This document shows positions 8,659-17,851 of a stretch of 60,982 nt of DNA, piece after piece. The stretch's first letter is position 1. The number at the start of each line of letters is the position of its first letter. The stretch covers positions 1 through 60,982 of the forward strand of contig CANGCK010000016.1 in NCBI GenBank assembly GCA_947452295.1. The letters run 5' to 3'. A program made the translations under genes and the position numbers. Source of the DNA: Sphingobacteriia bacterium. GTDB taxonomy: Bacteria; Bacteroidota; Bacteroidia; Chitinophagales; Chitinophagaceae. The notes beneath the pieces were generated by a model. The model was not told where the DNA came from, searched no databases, and saw nothing but the letters and a program-made list of their open reading frames with translations.

Positions 8659-10851
8659 CTATCGTAAAAACAACATCTCTCTGTACTTAGGTAAAGTCCA
8701 GTAATCGTCGTCTACTAAGTGCTCTAACTTATCTACATGGTAACGTATTTCATCAAAGAATATAGCTTTTACTTGACTTTCATAAGCCAACGCTTTTTCT
8801 CTGCTGTGTTCTATGTTATTCACTACTTTTCTGGCTTCAACCATCGCATGAACTTTGGTATGAATTACTTGAATATGGTTGCTTACTTGTTTAACAATTT
8901 CAAGTTGACTTGCATATGCTGATTCTGGTAATCCTGCAGATTTTAAACCATTGATATTTTGCAATAAATCATTCTGGTATTTTATAGCAGCAGGTAAAAT
9001 ATGGTTAATTGCTAAATCTCCCATTACCCTTGCTTCAATTTGTACAATTTTGATGTACTTTTCTAATTCAATTTCGTATCTGGCTTCTAATTCAGCATGA
9101 GAATAAACACCATTTGCTTCAAACAAATGTTTTGCTTTGTCTGTAACCAATGCATCCAATGCTACTGGTGTTGTTTTAAGATTAGGTAATCCTCTTTTTT
9201 CTGCTTCTTTATGCCATTCTTCGCTATAACCATCTCCTTCAAATAATACTTTCTTGCTATGTACAATGTATTTTTGAATAACCTGCATAATAGCTACTTC
9301 TTTCTTTTCCCCTTTTTCAATCAATTCATCAACAGTTACTTTGAATTGCTTAAGTGAATCTGCCATGATTGTGTTCAATACTGTCATCGAAATACCACAG
9401 TTAGCCGAAGAACCTACTGCACGGAATTCAAATTTATTACCGGTGAAAGCAAACGGAGAAGTTCTGTTACGATCTGTATTGTCTAATAATAATTCAGGGA
9501 TGCTTCTATGTAAATCTAATTTAAGAATCGCTTCATCTTGCTCATCAAATTTAGTACCTACTCTAGCTTCAATATCAGCTAACACTTTTGCTAAATATTG
9601 ACCAACAAATACAGAAATAATTGCAGGAGGAGCTTCATTTGCACCCAATCTGAAGTCGTTAGGCGCAGAGGCAATTGCCGCTCTCATAATATCTGCATGA
9701 TCATGTACCGCTTTAATAATGTTTACAAAAAATGTAAGGAACATTAAATTGGTCTTTGGTGTTTTACCAGGTGCCAATAAATTCACTCCGGTATCCGTTG
9801 CCATACTCCAGTTGTTGTGTTTCCCGCTACCATTAATACCTGCAAATGGCTTCTCGTGCAACAATACCACTAACTTATGACGCTTTGCAACACGATTCAT
9901 CACATCCATTAATAAGGTATTGTGGTCTACTGCAATGTTCACTTCTTCAAAAATAGGCGCACACTCAAACTGTGCAGGTGCTACTTCATTGTGACGGGTG
10001 CGCAAAGGAATACCTAGTTTGTATGCTTCAGATTCAAAGTCTCTCATGAATGCATACACTCTTTCTGGAATTGATCCAAAATAATGATCTTCCAATTGTT
10101 GTCCCTTTGCAGGAGCAGCACCATAAACTGTTCTTCCGCATTGTACTAAATCCGGACGCGCATTTGCTAAACCTTCATCTATAACAAAATATTCCTGCTC
10201 CCAACCTAACGTGGTGGTTACTTTGGTAACGTTTTTGTCGAAATAGTTACATACTTCAACCGCAGATTTATTTAAAGCCTCCACTGATTTAAGCAAAGGT
10301 GCTTTGTAATCTAATGATTCACCAGTATAGGCAATAAATATGGTAGGAATACATAGTGTTCTTCCATCTCCTGTTTCAATGATAAAAGCGGGTGATGATG
10401 GATCCCAAGCAGTATATCCTCTTGCTTCAAAAGTTGCTCTCAACCCTCCACTAGGAAAAGAAGATGCATCTGGCTCTTGTTGAATTAACGCAGCACCATC
10501 AAACTCCTCAATTGCAGTACCATCGCTCTTTAAAGTAAAAAAAGAATCATGTTTTTCAGCCGTAGTCCCAGTAAGGGGTTGAAACCAGTGTGTATAGTGT
10601 GTAACTCCCTTGCTTTCTGCCCAAGCCCTAATGCCATTGGCAATTTGACTCGCTACATTGCGGTCAATTTTCTTTCCACCACGAATACTAGTCGTTAAAC
10701 TTTTGAAAGCTTCATCGCTTAAATATTCACGTGCAGTTTTTAAAGTAAATACACTTTCTCCAAAAATCCCTGTGATTTTTGCACTAGGTTTAGAGGGTAT
10801 CCCTTCTGTTTCTTTTGAGATACTGCTGATGGCATTAAATCTTAAAGACAT
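8659..10851 (-). CDS. glnN: Glutamine synthetase type III
   Basis: A 730-residue GSIII that makes glutamine from glutamate, ammonia and ATP; the family forms large dodecamers. Type III is identified by length (about 700-730, against 450-470 for type I) and by RTRHNEVAPAQFECAPIFEEVN, KPFAGINGSGKHNNWSMATD and the extended C-terminal helical region. It is cytosolic. It stands alone, divergent from purL across 190 AT-rich bp and convergent with accC. No PII gene or ammonium transporter is adjacent, and I see no clear nitrogen-control site upstream. Confidence 0.97.
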   Translation of the reverse strand: MSLRFNAISSISKETEGIPSKPSAKITGIFGESVFTLKTAREYLSDEAFKSLTTSIRGGKKIDRNVASQIANGIRAWAESKGVTHYTHWFQPLTGTTAEKHDSFFTLKSDGTAIEEFDGAALIQQEPDASSFPSGGLRATFEARGYTAWDPSSPAFIIETGDGRTLCIPTIFIAYTGESLDYKAPLLKSVEALNKSAVEVCNYFDKNVTKVTTTLGWEQEYFVIDEGLANARPDLVQCGRTVYGAAPAKGQQLEDHYFGSIPERVYAFMRDFESEAYKLGIPLRTRHNEVAPAQFECAPIFEEVNIAVDHNTLLMDVMNRVAKRHKLVVLLHEKPFAGINGSGKHNNWSMATDTGVNLLAPGKTPKTNLMFLTFFVNIIKAVHDHADIMRAAIASAPNDFRLGANEAPPAIISVFVGQYLAKVLADIEARVGTKFDEQDEAILKLDLHRSIPELLLDNTDRNRTSPFAFTGNKFEFRAVGSSANCGISMTVLNTIMADSLKQFKVTVDELIEKGEKKEVAIMQVIQKYIVHSKKVLFEGDGYSEEWHKEAEKRGLPNLKTTPVALDALVTDKAKHLFEANGVYSHAELEARYEIELEKYIKIVQIEARVMGDLAINHILPAAIKYQNDLLQNINGLKSAGLPESAYASQLEIVKQVSNHIQVIHTKVHAMVEARKVVNNIEHSREKALAYESQVKAIFFDEIRYHVDKLEHLVDDDYWTLPKYREMLFLR

Positions 10852-11041
10852 AATTTTTTTGTTTTATGCTGCAATTTAATAAACATTTTAGGTTTAATTG
10901 CAATTATATTTAATAAAATATTCAAAAAAATGGTTTTGTGTGGATAAAAACAATATATATAAATAATAATAATTTGAATTATTTATTATTTAATATACTT
11001 CCTATGGTCACTTAGTGCTACTTTCTTAACTTCGCAGCAAT

Positions 11042-13246
11042 ATGGAAATTACAGTTAAAACAGCCCAACAACTTCGTCTTACTGCTGATGAGTTTGAATT
11101 AATTGAAGAAAAATTAAAACGAACCCCCAATTTCACTGAATTGTGTGCTTTTAGCGGTATGTGGAGCGAACATTGTAGTTATAAAAATTCTATTAAATGG
11201 CTGAAAAAGCTTCCTAGAAGTGGTGGGAGAATGTTGGTGGCAGCAGGTGAAGAAAATGCTGGCTTAATGGATATGGGAAATGGCTTTGGCGTTGTTTTTA
11301 AAATAGAAAGCCATAACCATCCAAGTGCAATTGAACCTTTTCAAGGTGCAGCAACCGGTGTTGGCGGTATTCAGCGAGATATTTTTACCATGGGTGCTAG
11401 GCCTATTGCTTCTTTAAATAGCTTGCGATTTGGTAATATAAATGATAAAAAAACACAACACCTTTTGAGTGGTGTAGTAAAAGGTATTGGTCACTATGGC
11501 AACTGTTTTGGTGTACCCACTGTGGCCGGTGAAGTATATTTTGAAGATTGTTACCATACTAACCCCCTTGTTAATGCAATGAGTGTGGGGATTATGAAGG
11601 CCGCAGATATGGTGAGTGCTACAGCAAAAGGAACTGGCAATCCAGTAATTTATGTAGGAAGTGCTACCGGAAAAGATGGTATTGGTGGCGCCAGCTTTGC
11701 TAGTGCCGATATTACCCACGATAGTGTACAGGAACTTCCTGCCGTTCAGGTGGGCGACCCTTTTCAAGAAAAAAAATTACTAGAAGCTTGTCTCGAAGTA
11801 TTGAAAACAGGAGCAGTTGTTGGCATGCAAGATATGGGAGCTGCGGGCATCATTTGTAGCACCGCCGAAATGAGTGCTAAAGGTGAAGTTGGTATGCACA
11901 TCGATCTAGAAAAAGTCCCCACCCGTCAACAAAATATGAAAGCTTGGGAATTACTTCTTAGCGAAAGTCAAGAACGGATGTTGATGGTAGTAGAAAAAGG
12001 AAGAGAGGCTGAAGTAGTTGCCGTTTTTGAAAAATGGGATTTAAGCGCTAGCACTATCGGACATGTTACTGACGATGGATTGTTGAAATTTTATATGAAT
12101 GGTGTTCTTGAAGCTGAACTGCCAGCTTATGAACTAGTTCTTGGCGGCGGCGCTCCTCAGTACGATAGAGATTATAAAGAACCTGCTTATTTCGAAAAAA
12201 TTAATGACTATTCTATTGATTCCGTTACAGACATTGATAATATAAAATCTACCGCTGAAGCAATTATTACCTTACCCAATATCGCCAGCAAACGTTGGGT
12301 TTACACTCAGTATGATAGCATGGTTGGAGCTGCCAATACAAGTACCAACAGTCCAAGTGACGCCGCTATAGTATTGGCAAAAGGTACCAACAAAGCTTTA
12401 GCAATCACTGTAGACTGTAATAGTAGATACGTTTATGCAAACCCTTATATTGGAGGGATGATTGCAGTTGCAGAAGCTGCAAGAAATATTGTATGCAGTG
12501 GGGGAGAACCTATCGGCGTAACCAATTGTTTGAATTTTGGAAATCCTTACGACCCTGAAGTGTATTTTCAATTTGTTCAAGCTGTATCAGGAATGGGTGA
12601 TGCTTGCAAAAAATTCAATACACCTGTTACAGGAGGCAACGTAAGCTTTTATAACCAAAATCCAGATGGCCCTGTTTACCCTACACCAACAATCGGAATG
12701 GTGGGAATTTTAGAAGATGTTACGCAGAAAATGACACTCAATTTTAAAAATGAAGGTGATCAAATTTTGTTGATTGGCCAACAACACAACGACATATCTT
12801 CTAGCGAGTACCTCCATAAAATAAAAGGAGAAAAATATTCTCCAGCACCTTACTTTAATTTAGAAGAAGAGTTTTCTACTCAACAATTCATTGCTAGTTT
12901 AATTCAACAACGAAAAATTAACAGCGCACATGATTTAAGTGAAGGTGGTCTAGTAGTAGCTTTGCTAGAATCTGGCTTCACTGGCAACAAAGGGTTCAAA
13001 GTGAATCCAGCTGTTGAAATAAGAAACGATGCATATTGGTTTGGTGAAGCCCAAGGACGTATAATTATTTCAGTAGATGCAAATATTGCCAATGAAATAA
13101 AAGAAGCTGCGGACAAATTAAACATTGCCTGCACTTTATTGGGAGAAGTAACCCCAGGTAATATTGAAGTAGCTAAAGAAAATTGGGGTGATATTAATAC
13201 TTGGAAATCATTGTATGATACTGCAATTGAACAATTAATAAAATAA
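11042..13246 (+). CDS. purL: Phosphoribosylformylglycinamidine synthase subunit PurL (small form)
   Basis: A 734-residue PurL that converts FGAR to FGAM in de novo purine synthesis. The small form needs separate PurQ (glutaminase) and PurS, which are not in this window. Key blocks are FSGMWSEHCSYKNSI (37-51), ESHNHPSAIEPFQGAATGVGGIQRD (89-113) and GGNVSFYN in the second half. It starts a tight plus-strand run: hldD begins 3 bp after its stop and proC 8 bp after that. A weak box, TAACTTCG (11027-11034), sits just before the start and might be a variant -7 element giving a nearly leaderless mRNA. Confidence 0.97.
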   Translation: MEITVKTAQQLRLTADEFELIEEKLKRTPNFTELCAFSGMWSEHCSYKNSIKWLKKLPRSGGRMLVAAGEENAGLMDMGNGFGVVFKIESHNHPSAIEPFQGAATGVGGIQRDIFTMGARPIASLNSLRFGNINDKKTQHLLSGVVKGIGHYGNCFGVPTVAGEVYFEDCYHTNPLVNAMSVGIMKAADMVSATAKGTGNPVIYVGSATGKDGIGGASFASADITHDSVQELPAVQVGDPFQEKKLLEACLEVLKTGAVVGMQDMGAAGIICSTAEMSAKGEVGMHIDLEKVPTRQQNMKAWELLLSESQERMLMVVEKGREAEVVAVFEKWDLSASTIGHVTDDGLLKFYMNGVLEAELPAYELVLGGGAPQYDRDYKEPAYFEKINDYSIDSVTDIDNIKSTAEAIITLPNIASKRWVYTQYDSMVGAANTSTNSPSDAAIVLAKGTNKALAITVDCNSRYVYANPYIGGMIAVAEAARNIVCSGGEPIGVTNCLNFGNPYDPEVYFQFVQAVSGMGDACKKFNTPVTGGNVSFYNQNPDGPVYPTPTIGMVGILEDVTQKMTLNFKNEGDQILLIGQQHNDISSSEYLHKIKGEKYSPAPYFNLEEEFSTQQFIASLIQQRKINSAHDLSEGGLVVALLESGFTGNKGFKVNPAVEIRNDAYWFGEAQGRIIISVDANIANEIKEAADKLNIACTLLGEVTPGNIEVAKENWGDINTWKSLYDTAIEQLIK

Positions 13247-13249
13247 AAT

Positions 13250-14251
13250 ATGGCCATCAATCAATCGATTATTATTACAGGTGCCGCAGGATTTATCGGA
13301 AGCTGTATGGTGGAACTGTTGAATGAAAAAGGAATAACTAATTTGATATTAGTTGATGATTTTGGTCCAGAAGATAAAAGAAAAAATTGGGAGTCTAAAC
13401 AGTTTGAAACAATTGTTGAAAGGCAAAGCTTATTTACATGGCTTGCAGATCATAAACCCTCTATCTCAGCTGTAATTCATTTAGGTGCCAGAACCGATAC
13501 CACTGAGTTTAATTATGCCATTCATGAAGAATTAAATCTGGAATATTCTAAAATGCTTTGGAATTATGCGGTAGCCAATCAAATTCCATTTATTTATGCG
13601 TCCAGTGCTGCAACCTATGGAGCTGGTGAACATGGCTATAAAGACGATCATGCTATACTCGATCAATTAACCCCACTTAATCCTTATGGAATAAGTAAAA
13701 ATGAATTCGATAAATGGGCCATCCGTCAACAAAATCAACCACCTTGCTGGACAGGTCTCAAATTCTTTAATGTTTACGGCCCTAATGAATACCATAAAGA
13801 AAGAATGGCAAGTGTTATTTGGCATTCTTTTAATCAAATCAAAGCGAACGGATCAGTAAAATTGTTTAAAAGTCATAAAGAAGGCTTTAAAGACGGAGAA
13901 CAACTTCGCGATTTCATCTATGTGAAAGATGTAGTTAGTGTAATTGAATGGATGTTTGAAACGATGGACTCAGCCAAATGGGAGACGAAGAATAACGGAA
14001 TATATAATTTAGGTACAGGTGCTGCAAGATCATTCATCGATTTGGTGAATGCTACTTTTAAGGGACTTGACTTAAAACCGGTAATTGAGTTCATTGATAT
14101 GCCCTTAGATATAAGAGATAAATACCAATACTTTACTGAAGCCAATATGAGTAAGTTGAAAAATGCAGGATACTTAAAGGATTTCTTTTCTTTAGAAGAA
14201 GGTGTTGATGATTATGTACGCAATTATTTAGCAAAAGGAAAAGTTTACTAA
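13250..14251 (+). CDS. hldD: ADP-L-glycero-D-manno-heptose 6-epimerase
   Basis: A 333-residue short-chain dehydrogenase-type epimerase that makes the heptose precursor of the lipopolysaccharide core. The Rossmann motif is GAAGFIG (11-17). The catalytic YxxxK is Tyr146-Lys150 in NPYGISKNEFDKW, with the Ser118-Ser119 pair upstream. FFNVYGPNEYHKERMASV and the RDFIYVKDVV block are typical of HldD and separate it from generic UDP-sugar epimerases. No other heptose gene is nearby. It begins 3 bp after purL, so it is translated from the same mRNA. Confidence 0.93.
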   Translation: MAINQSIIITGAAGFIGSCMVELLNEKGITNLILVDDFGPEDKRKNWESKQFETIVERQSLFTWLADHKPSISAVIHLGARTDTTEFNYAIHEELNLEYSKMLWNYAVANQIPFIYASSAATYGAGEHGYKDDHAILDQLTPLNPYGISKNEFDKWAIRQQNQPPCWTGLKFFNVYGPNEYHKERMASVIWHSFNQIKANGSVKLFKSHKEGFKDGEQLRDFIYVKDVVSVIEWMFETMDSAKWETKNNGIYNLGTGAARSFIDLVNATFKGLDLKPVIEFIDMPLDIRDKYQYFTEANMSKLKNAGYLKDFFSLEEGVDDYVRNYLAKGKVY

Positions 14252-14259
14252 TATTAATC

Positions 14260-15060
14260 ATGTCAAATAAAATAGCAATAATAGGAGGGGGTAACTTAGG
14301 TTATGCAATGGCAGAGGGATTAATGAATAGTGGATTTAGTAAGCCAACTGATCTTATCGTAACAAAAAGAAATATTGCAACATTAAGTTCATTGGCCGAT
14401 AAAGGGGTATTTATTACCAACAATAATATTGATGCAGTAAGTATGGCCAATTGGGTGATTTTAGCCATCAAACCATTTCAAATAAAAGAGGTACTAAATG
14501 AAATTAAGCCGATACTGAAAAAAGATAAGCAGGTAGTTGTAAGTGTGGTTACCGGTGTTTGGATTGATGAAATTCAAGAGATTATAGGTGCAGACTTTCC
14601 AGTATTTAGAGCAATGCCCAATACTGCTATTGCTATTCAAGAAAGTATGACTTGCATTAATGGCAAATCTGTAACCCCTGATCAATCTAAATTTGTTTCC
14701 GATTTGTTTAATCAATTAGGATTATCAGTAATGATTGAAGAAAAGCTAATGGATGCAGCTACAGTGCTTGGTGCTTGCGGTACTGCCTATGCTATGCGTT
14801 ATATCAGAGCTAATATACAAGGTGGTATCGAAATAGGATTTAGTGCTTCAGTTGCTTCAATTATTGCAGCGCAAACAGTTAAAGGTGCTGCTGAATTATT
14901 ACTACAAAAAAATACACATCCCGAACAAGAAATAGACAAGGTAACTACTCCTAAAGGCTGCACTATCGCAGGACTTAATGAAATGGAGCACCAAGGCTTC
15001 AGCTCATCTTTAATTAAAGGAATAGTTACCAGTTATAAAAAAATAGTAAATGATATGTAA
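14260..15060 (+). CDS. proC: Pyrroline-5-carboxylate reductase
   Basis: A 266-residue enzyme that reduces 1-pyrroline-5-carboxylate to proline with NAD(P)H. The N-terminal cofactor motif is IIGGGNLGYAMAEG (7-20). The segment FRAMPNTAIAIQESMT and the C-terminal signature VTTPKGCTIAGLNEMEHQGF match the ProC family. It is the last gene of the purL-hldD-proC run, starting 8 bp after hldD. Its stop directly abuts the stop of the convergent downstream gene, with no base between. Confidence 0.96.
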   Translation: MSNKIAIIGGGNLGYAMAEGLMNSGFSKPTDLIVTKRNIATLSSLADKGVFITNNNIDAVSMANWVILAIKPFQIKEVLNEIKPILKKDKQVVVSVVTGVWIDEIQEIIGADFPVFRAMPNTAIAIQESMTCINGKSVTPDQSKFVSDLFNQLGLSVMIEEKLMDAATVLGACGTAYAMRYIRANIQGGIEIGFSASVASIIAAQTVKGAAELLLQKNTHPEQEIDKVTTPKGCTIAGLNEMEHQGFSSSLIKGIVTSYKKIVNDM

Positions 15061-15942
15061 CTACTGTAGGTGTGCTCTCAAAAAGTCCAAAGTTTTTTGA
15101 TGTGCATCTTCAGTAGCTTCTCTATTAAAACTTGGATTACTCGGATTGGCAAAACCATGCCCCGCTTCATACTTATGGGTAACCAATTTTTTGCCTGCAG
15201 TTGCCATGTCCTCTTCAAATTTATTGACTACTGCTGGTGCGGGACTTTGGTCTTTATTTCCAAAAAAACCAATCACATCACAATTGAGTGAGCTTAATTT
15301 AACCAAATTTGTTTCAGGACGCCCATAATACATTACACATCCTGCTGCTTGTTTGCCTGCCAAAATGCTACTTTGTAAACTCCACATTCCCCCAAAACAC
15401 CAGCCGATAGTATAAATTTTTGCTTTAGTGCCCGCATAGCCAATGGCACCTTTAACAATATTTTCTAATCGCTCAGTTACAACTCCTTTCATCAGCTTCA
15501 TAGCACTGTCGGGTGTAGCTGCAATTTTACCGTCATACATATCAATTGCCAACACATTAACATTACCTAATTCTGATGCTAGCGTTTCAGCTTCTCTTTT
15601 GATATTGTCGTTTAAGCCCCACCACTCTTGAATAACAAAAATCCAATTGTTGCTGGGCCGCTTACTTTTAATTAAATATCCGGTAGCATCTTTTCCATCA
15701 GGTGATGTATAAGCAATGGTTTGCCCCATGGCGTCTTTCAAGTGGTAGTCAACCGGATTTTCATGCAAGGCTGCAAATTCCGGTGTCATTGCCTCAGCCC
15801 TAAATTGCGCTCGCACATCGCCGCTAAAACAGGTTTCATAACATTCAGGTGTTAATACCACTGGCTCAGACAATTTGTAGGTATAACCCAAAAAAGCTGC
15901 TGTACAAAAGGCTAGAATAGTTAAGAAAAGTAAATTTTTCAT
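15061..15942 (-). CDS. Exported dienelactone hydrolase family protein
   Basis: An alpha/beta hydrolase of the dienelactone hydrolase family, 293 residues from the ATG at 15942. I chose this start because it opens a clear signal sequence (MKNLLFLTILAFCTAAFLGYT); an in-frame ATG 15 codons upstream would bury it. The predicted triad is Cys182 (GWCFGG), Asp231 (GNKDQSPAP) and His262 (EAGHGF). The mature protein is likely periplasmic or membrane-tethered. The natural substrate is unknown; homologues act on lactones or esters. It is monocistronic and convergent with proC with no gap. Confidence 0.88.
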   Translation of the reverse strand: MKNLLFLTILAFCTAAFLGYTYKLSEPVVLTPECYETCFSGDVRAQFRAEAMTPEFAALHENPVDYHLKDAMGQTIAYTSPDGKDATGYLIKSKRPSNNWIFVIQEWWGLNDNIKREAETLASELGNVNVLAIDMYDGKIAATPDSAMKLMKGVVTERLENIVKGAIGYAGTKAKIYTIGWCFGGMWSLQSSILAGKQAAGCVMYYGRPETNLVKLSSLNCDVIGFFGNKDQSPAPAVVNKFEEDMATAGKKLVTHKYEAGHGFANPSNPSFNREATEDAHQKTLDFLRAHLQ

Positions 15943-16036
15943 ATTATTTTGATAAGATGTTCGCAAACAATTAACACATTCCGGCATTGTTTGTTCATTT
16001 CATAGATAAGCATTTTTTCAGATAGATTTTTTGCTG

Positions 16037-16044
16037 TAGGTTTG
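16037..16044 (+). promoter_or_regulatory. Candidate -7 box upstream of pyrG
   Basis: TAGGTTTG fits TAnnTTTG, 86 bp before the pyrG ATG. The -33 region (TTTTTTC) is poor. If used, it leaves a leader of about 80 nt. Confidence 0.4.
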
Positions 16045-16129
16045 TACGACCTCATAACTTTTTCAGTTAACTTTTACGGGTCAGTTTTAATGATAGACAC
16101 TTCTGAGATGAAGGTCAAAAAAAATATTT

Positions 16130-17776
16130 ATGGCTAAATATATTTTTGTTACAGGTGGCGTAACAAGCAGTTTGGGTAAAGGAATTATTGCAGCCTCTTT
16201 GGCTAAATTGCTTCAAGCAAGAGGGTTACGCGTAACTATTCAAAAATTCGATCCCTACATCAACGTAGATCCAGGCACGCTAAATCCTTATGAACATGGC
16301 GAATGTTATGTTACAGAAGATGGTGCTGAAACCGATTTAGACCTTGGCCATTACGAGCGTTTTTTAAATATTTTTACCACCCAGGCAAATAATGTAACCA
16401 CCGGAAGAATTTATCAAACCGTTATTAACAAAGAAAGAGCAGGTGCTTTCCTAGGTAAAACAGTTCAGGTTGTTCCGCACATAACCGATGAAATTAAACA
16501 TAGAATGCTTTTGCTTGGGCAAGATGATCAATATGATATTGTTTTAACCGAAATTGGTGGAACCGTGGGTGATATCGAAAGCTTACCTTTTATAGAAGCT
16601 GTTCGACAATTACAGTGGGAACTGCCCGATGAAGATGTAATGGTGGTTCACCTTACATTAATACCTTACTTAAAAGCAGCAAAAGAGCTCAAAACAAAGC
16701 CAACTCAACACAGTGTTAAAATGTTGAGCGAAACAGGCGTTCATCCAGATATTTTAGTTTGCAGAACAGAAGAGCCGCTTAGCGAAGAGCTTAAACGAAA
16801 AATAGCCCTCTTTTGTAATGTTAAACAAGAAGCTGTTATCGAAGCTATGGATGCAAGCACTATTTATGAAGTGCCCTTGCACATGTTGCGCGAAAAGCTC
16901 GATTTAATCTGTCTTAGAAAATTAAAAATCACTCAATTTGGTGAGCCTAATTTAGATAAATGGAAAGTTTTTTTAGACAAGTTGAAGTACCCGAAAAGTA
17001 AAGTTACCATCGGATTAATCGGTAAGTATATTGAATTGCAAGATGCTTACAAATCAATCCTAGAAAGCTTTATACATGCTGGTGCAATGAATGAAGTAAA
17101 AGTACAGGTAGTAAACGTACACAGCGAGTTTATTACCCACGAAAATGTAGCAGAAAAATTACAAAATTTCGATGGGTTATTAGTAGCTCCTGGTTTTGGT
17201 TTGAGGGGGATTGAAGGAAAGATTATTGCCGTGAAATATGCTCGGGAAAACAAATTGCCATTTTTTGGAATTTGTTTGGGAATGCAAATGGCCGTAATTG
17301 AATTTGGAAGAAACGTTTTAGGATTAACAGACGCCCATTCTGTAGAAATGGAACCAAATACACCCCATCCGGTTATTAATATGATGGAAGAACAAAAGAA
17401 AATTAAAATGATGGGTGGTACTATGCGTTTAGGCGCTTATCCCTGTGATATTCAACAAAATACTTTGGCCCACCGTATTTACGGGGAAACCTTAATTTTA
17501 GAAAGACATCGCCATAGATATGAATTTAATAATGATTATCTGGATCAATATCAAGCCGCAGGCATGGTAACTAGCGGAAAAAATCCCGAAACTAGTCTGG
17601 TCGAAATCATTGAACTTCCCAATCACCCATTTTTTATTGGGGTTCAATATCACCCCGAATTAAAAAGTACGGTTGAACGTCCAGCTCCTTTGTTTGTAAG
17701 TTTTATCGACGCAGCTAAAAAATTTAATGAAAACAAAAGCGCAGTGAAGTCTGCTTCAAAAGACGCATTGATATAA
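16130..17776 (+). CDS. pyrG: CTP synthase
   Basis: A 548-residue amidotransferase that converts UTP to CTP with ATP and glutamine. The synthetase domain opens GGVTSSLGKGIIAASLAKLLQ, followed by KFDPYINVDPGTLNPYEHGE. The glutaminase domain carries nucleophile Cys382 (FFGICLGMQ) and His508/Glu510 (QYHPE). Length is normal (about 535-550). yidC follows, but a good promoter lies between them, so read-through is not required. Confidence 0.98.
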   Translation: MAKYIFVTGGVTSSLGKGIIAASLAKLLQARGLRVTIQKFDPYINVDPGTLNPYEHGECYVTEDGAETDLDLGHYERFLNIFTTQANNVTTGRIYQTVINKERAGAFLGKTVQVVPHITDEIKHRMLLLGQDDQYDIVLTEIGGTVGDIESLPFIEAVRQLQWELPDEDVMVVHLTLIPYLKAAKELKTKPTQHSVKMLSETGVHPDILVCRTEEPLSEELKRKIALFCNVKQEAVIEAMDASTIYEVPLHMLREKLDLICLRKLKITQFGEPNLDKWKVFLDKLKYPKSKVTIGLIGKYIELQDAYKSILESFIHAGAMNEVKVQVVNVHSEFITHENVAEKLQNFDGLLVAPGFGLRGIEGKIIAVKYARENKLPFFGICLGMQMAVIEFGRNVLGLTDAHSVEMEPNTPHPVINMMEEQKKIKMMGGTMRLGAYPCDIQQNTLAHRIYGETLILERHRHRYEFNNDYLDQYQAAGMVTSGKNPETSLVEIIELPNHPFFIGVQYHPELKSTVERPAPLFVSFIDAAKKFNENKSAVKSASKDALI

Positions 17777-17800
17777 TAGTTGCCTATTGCAGCCTTCGGG

Positions 17801-17831
17801 TTGGAAAGACCGCTTCCAAATACTACCTTTG
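17801..17831 (+). promoter_or_regulatory. Bacteroidota -33/-7 promoter for yidC
   Basis: A -33 TTGG at 17801-17804 and a -7 TACCTTTG at 17824-17831 are separated by about 20 bp, matching the Bacteroidota housekeeping consensus. The box lies 20 bp before the yidC ATG and supports that start over an upstream TTG. Confidence 0.75.
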
Positions 17832-17851
17832 CCCCTCAATTAAATAATAGT

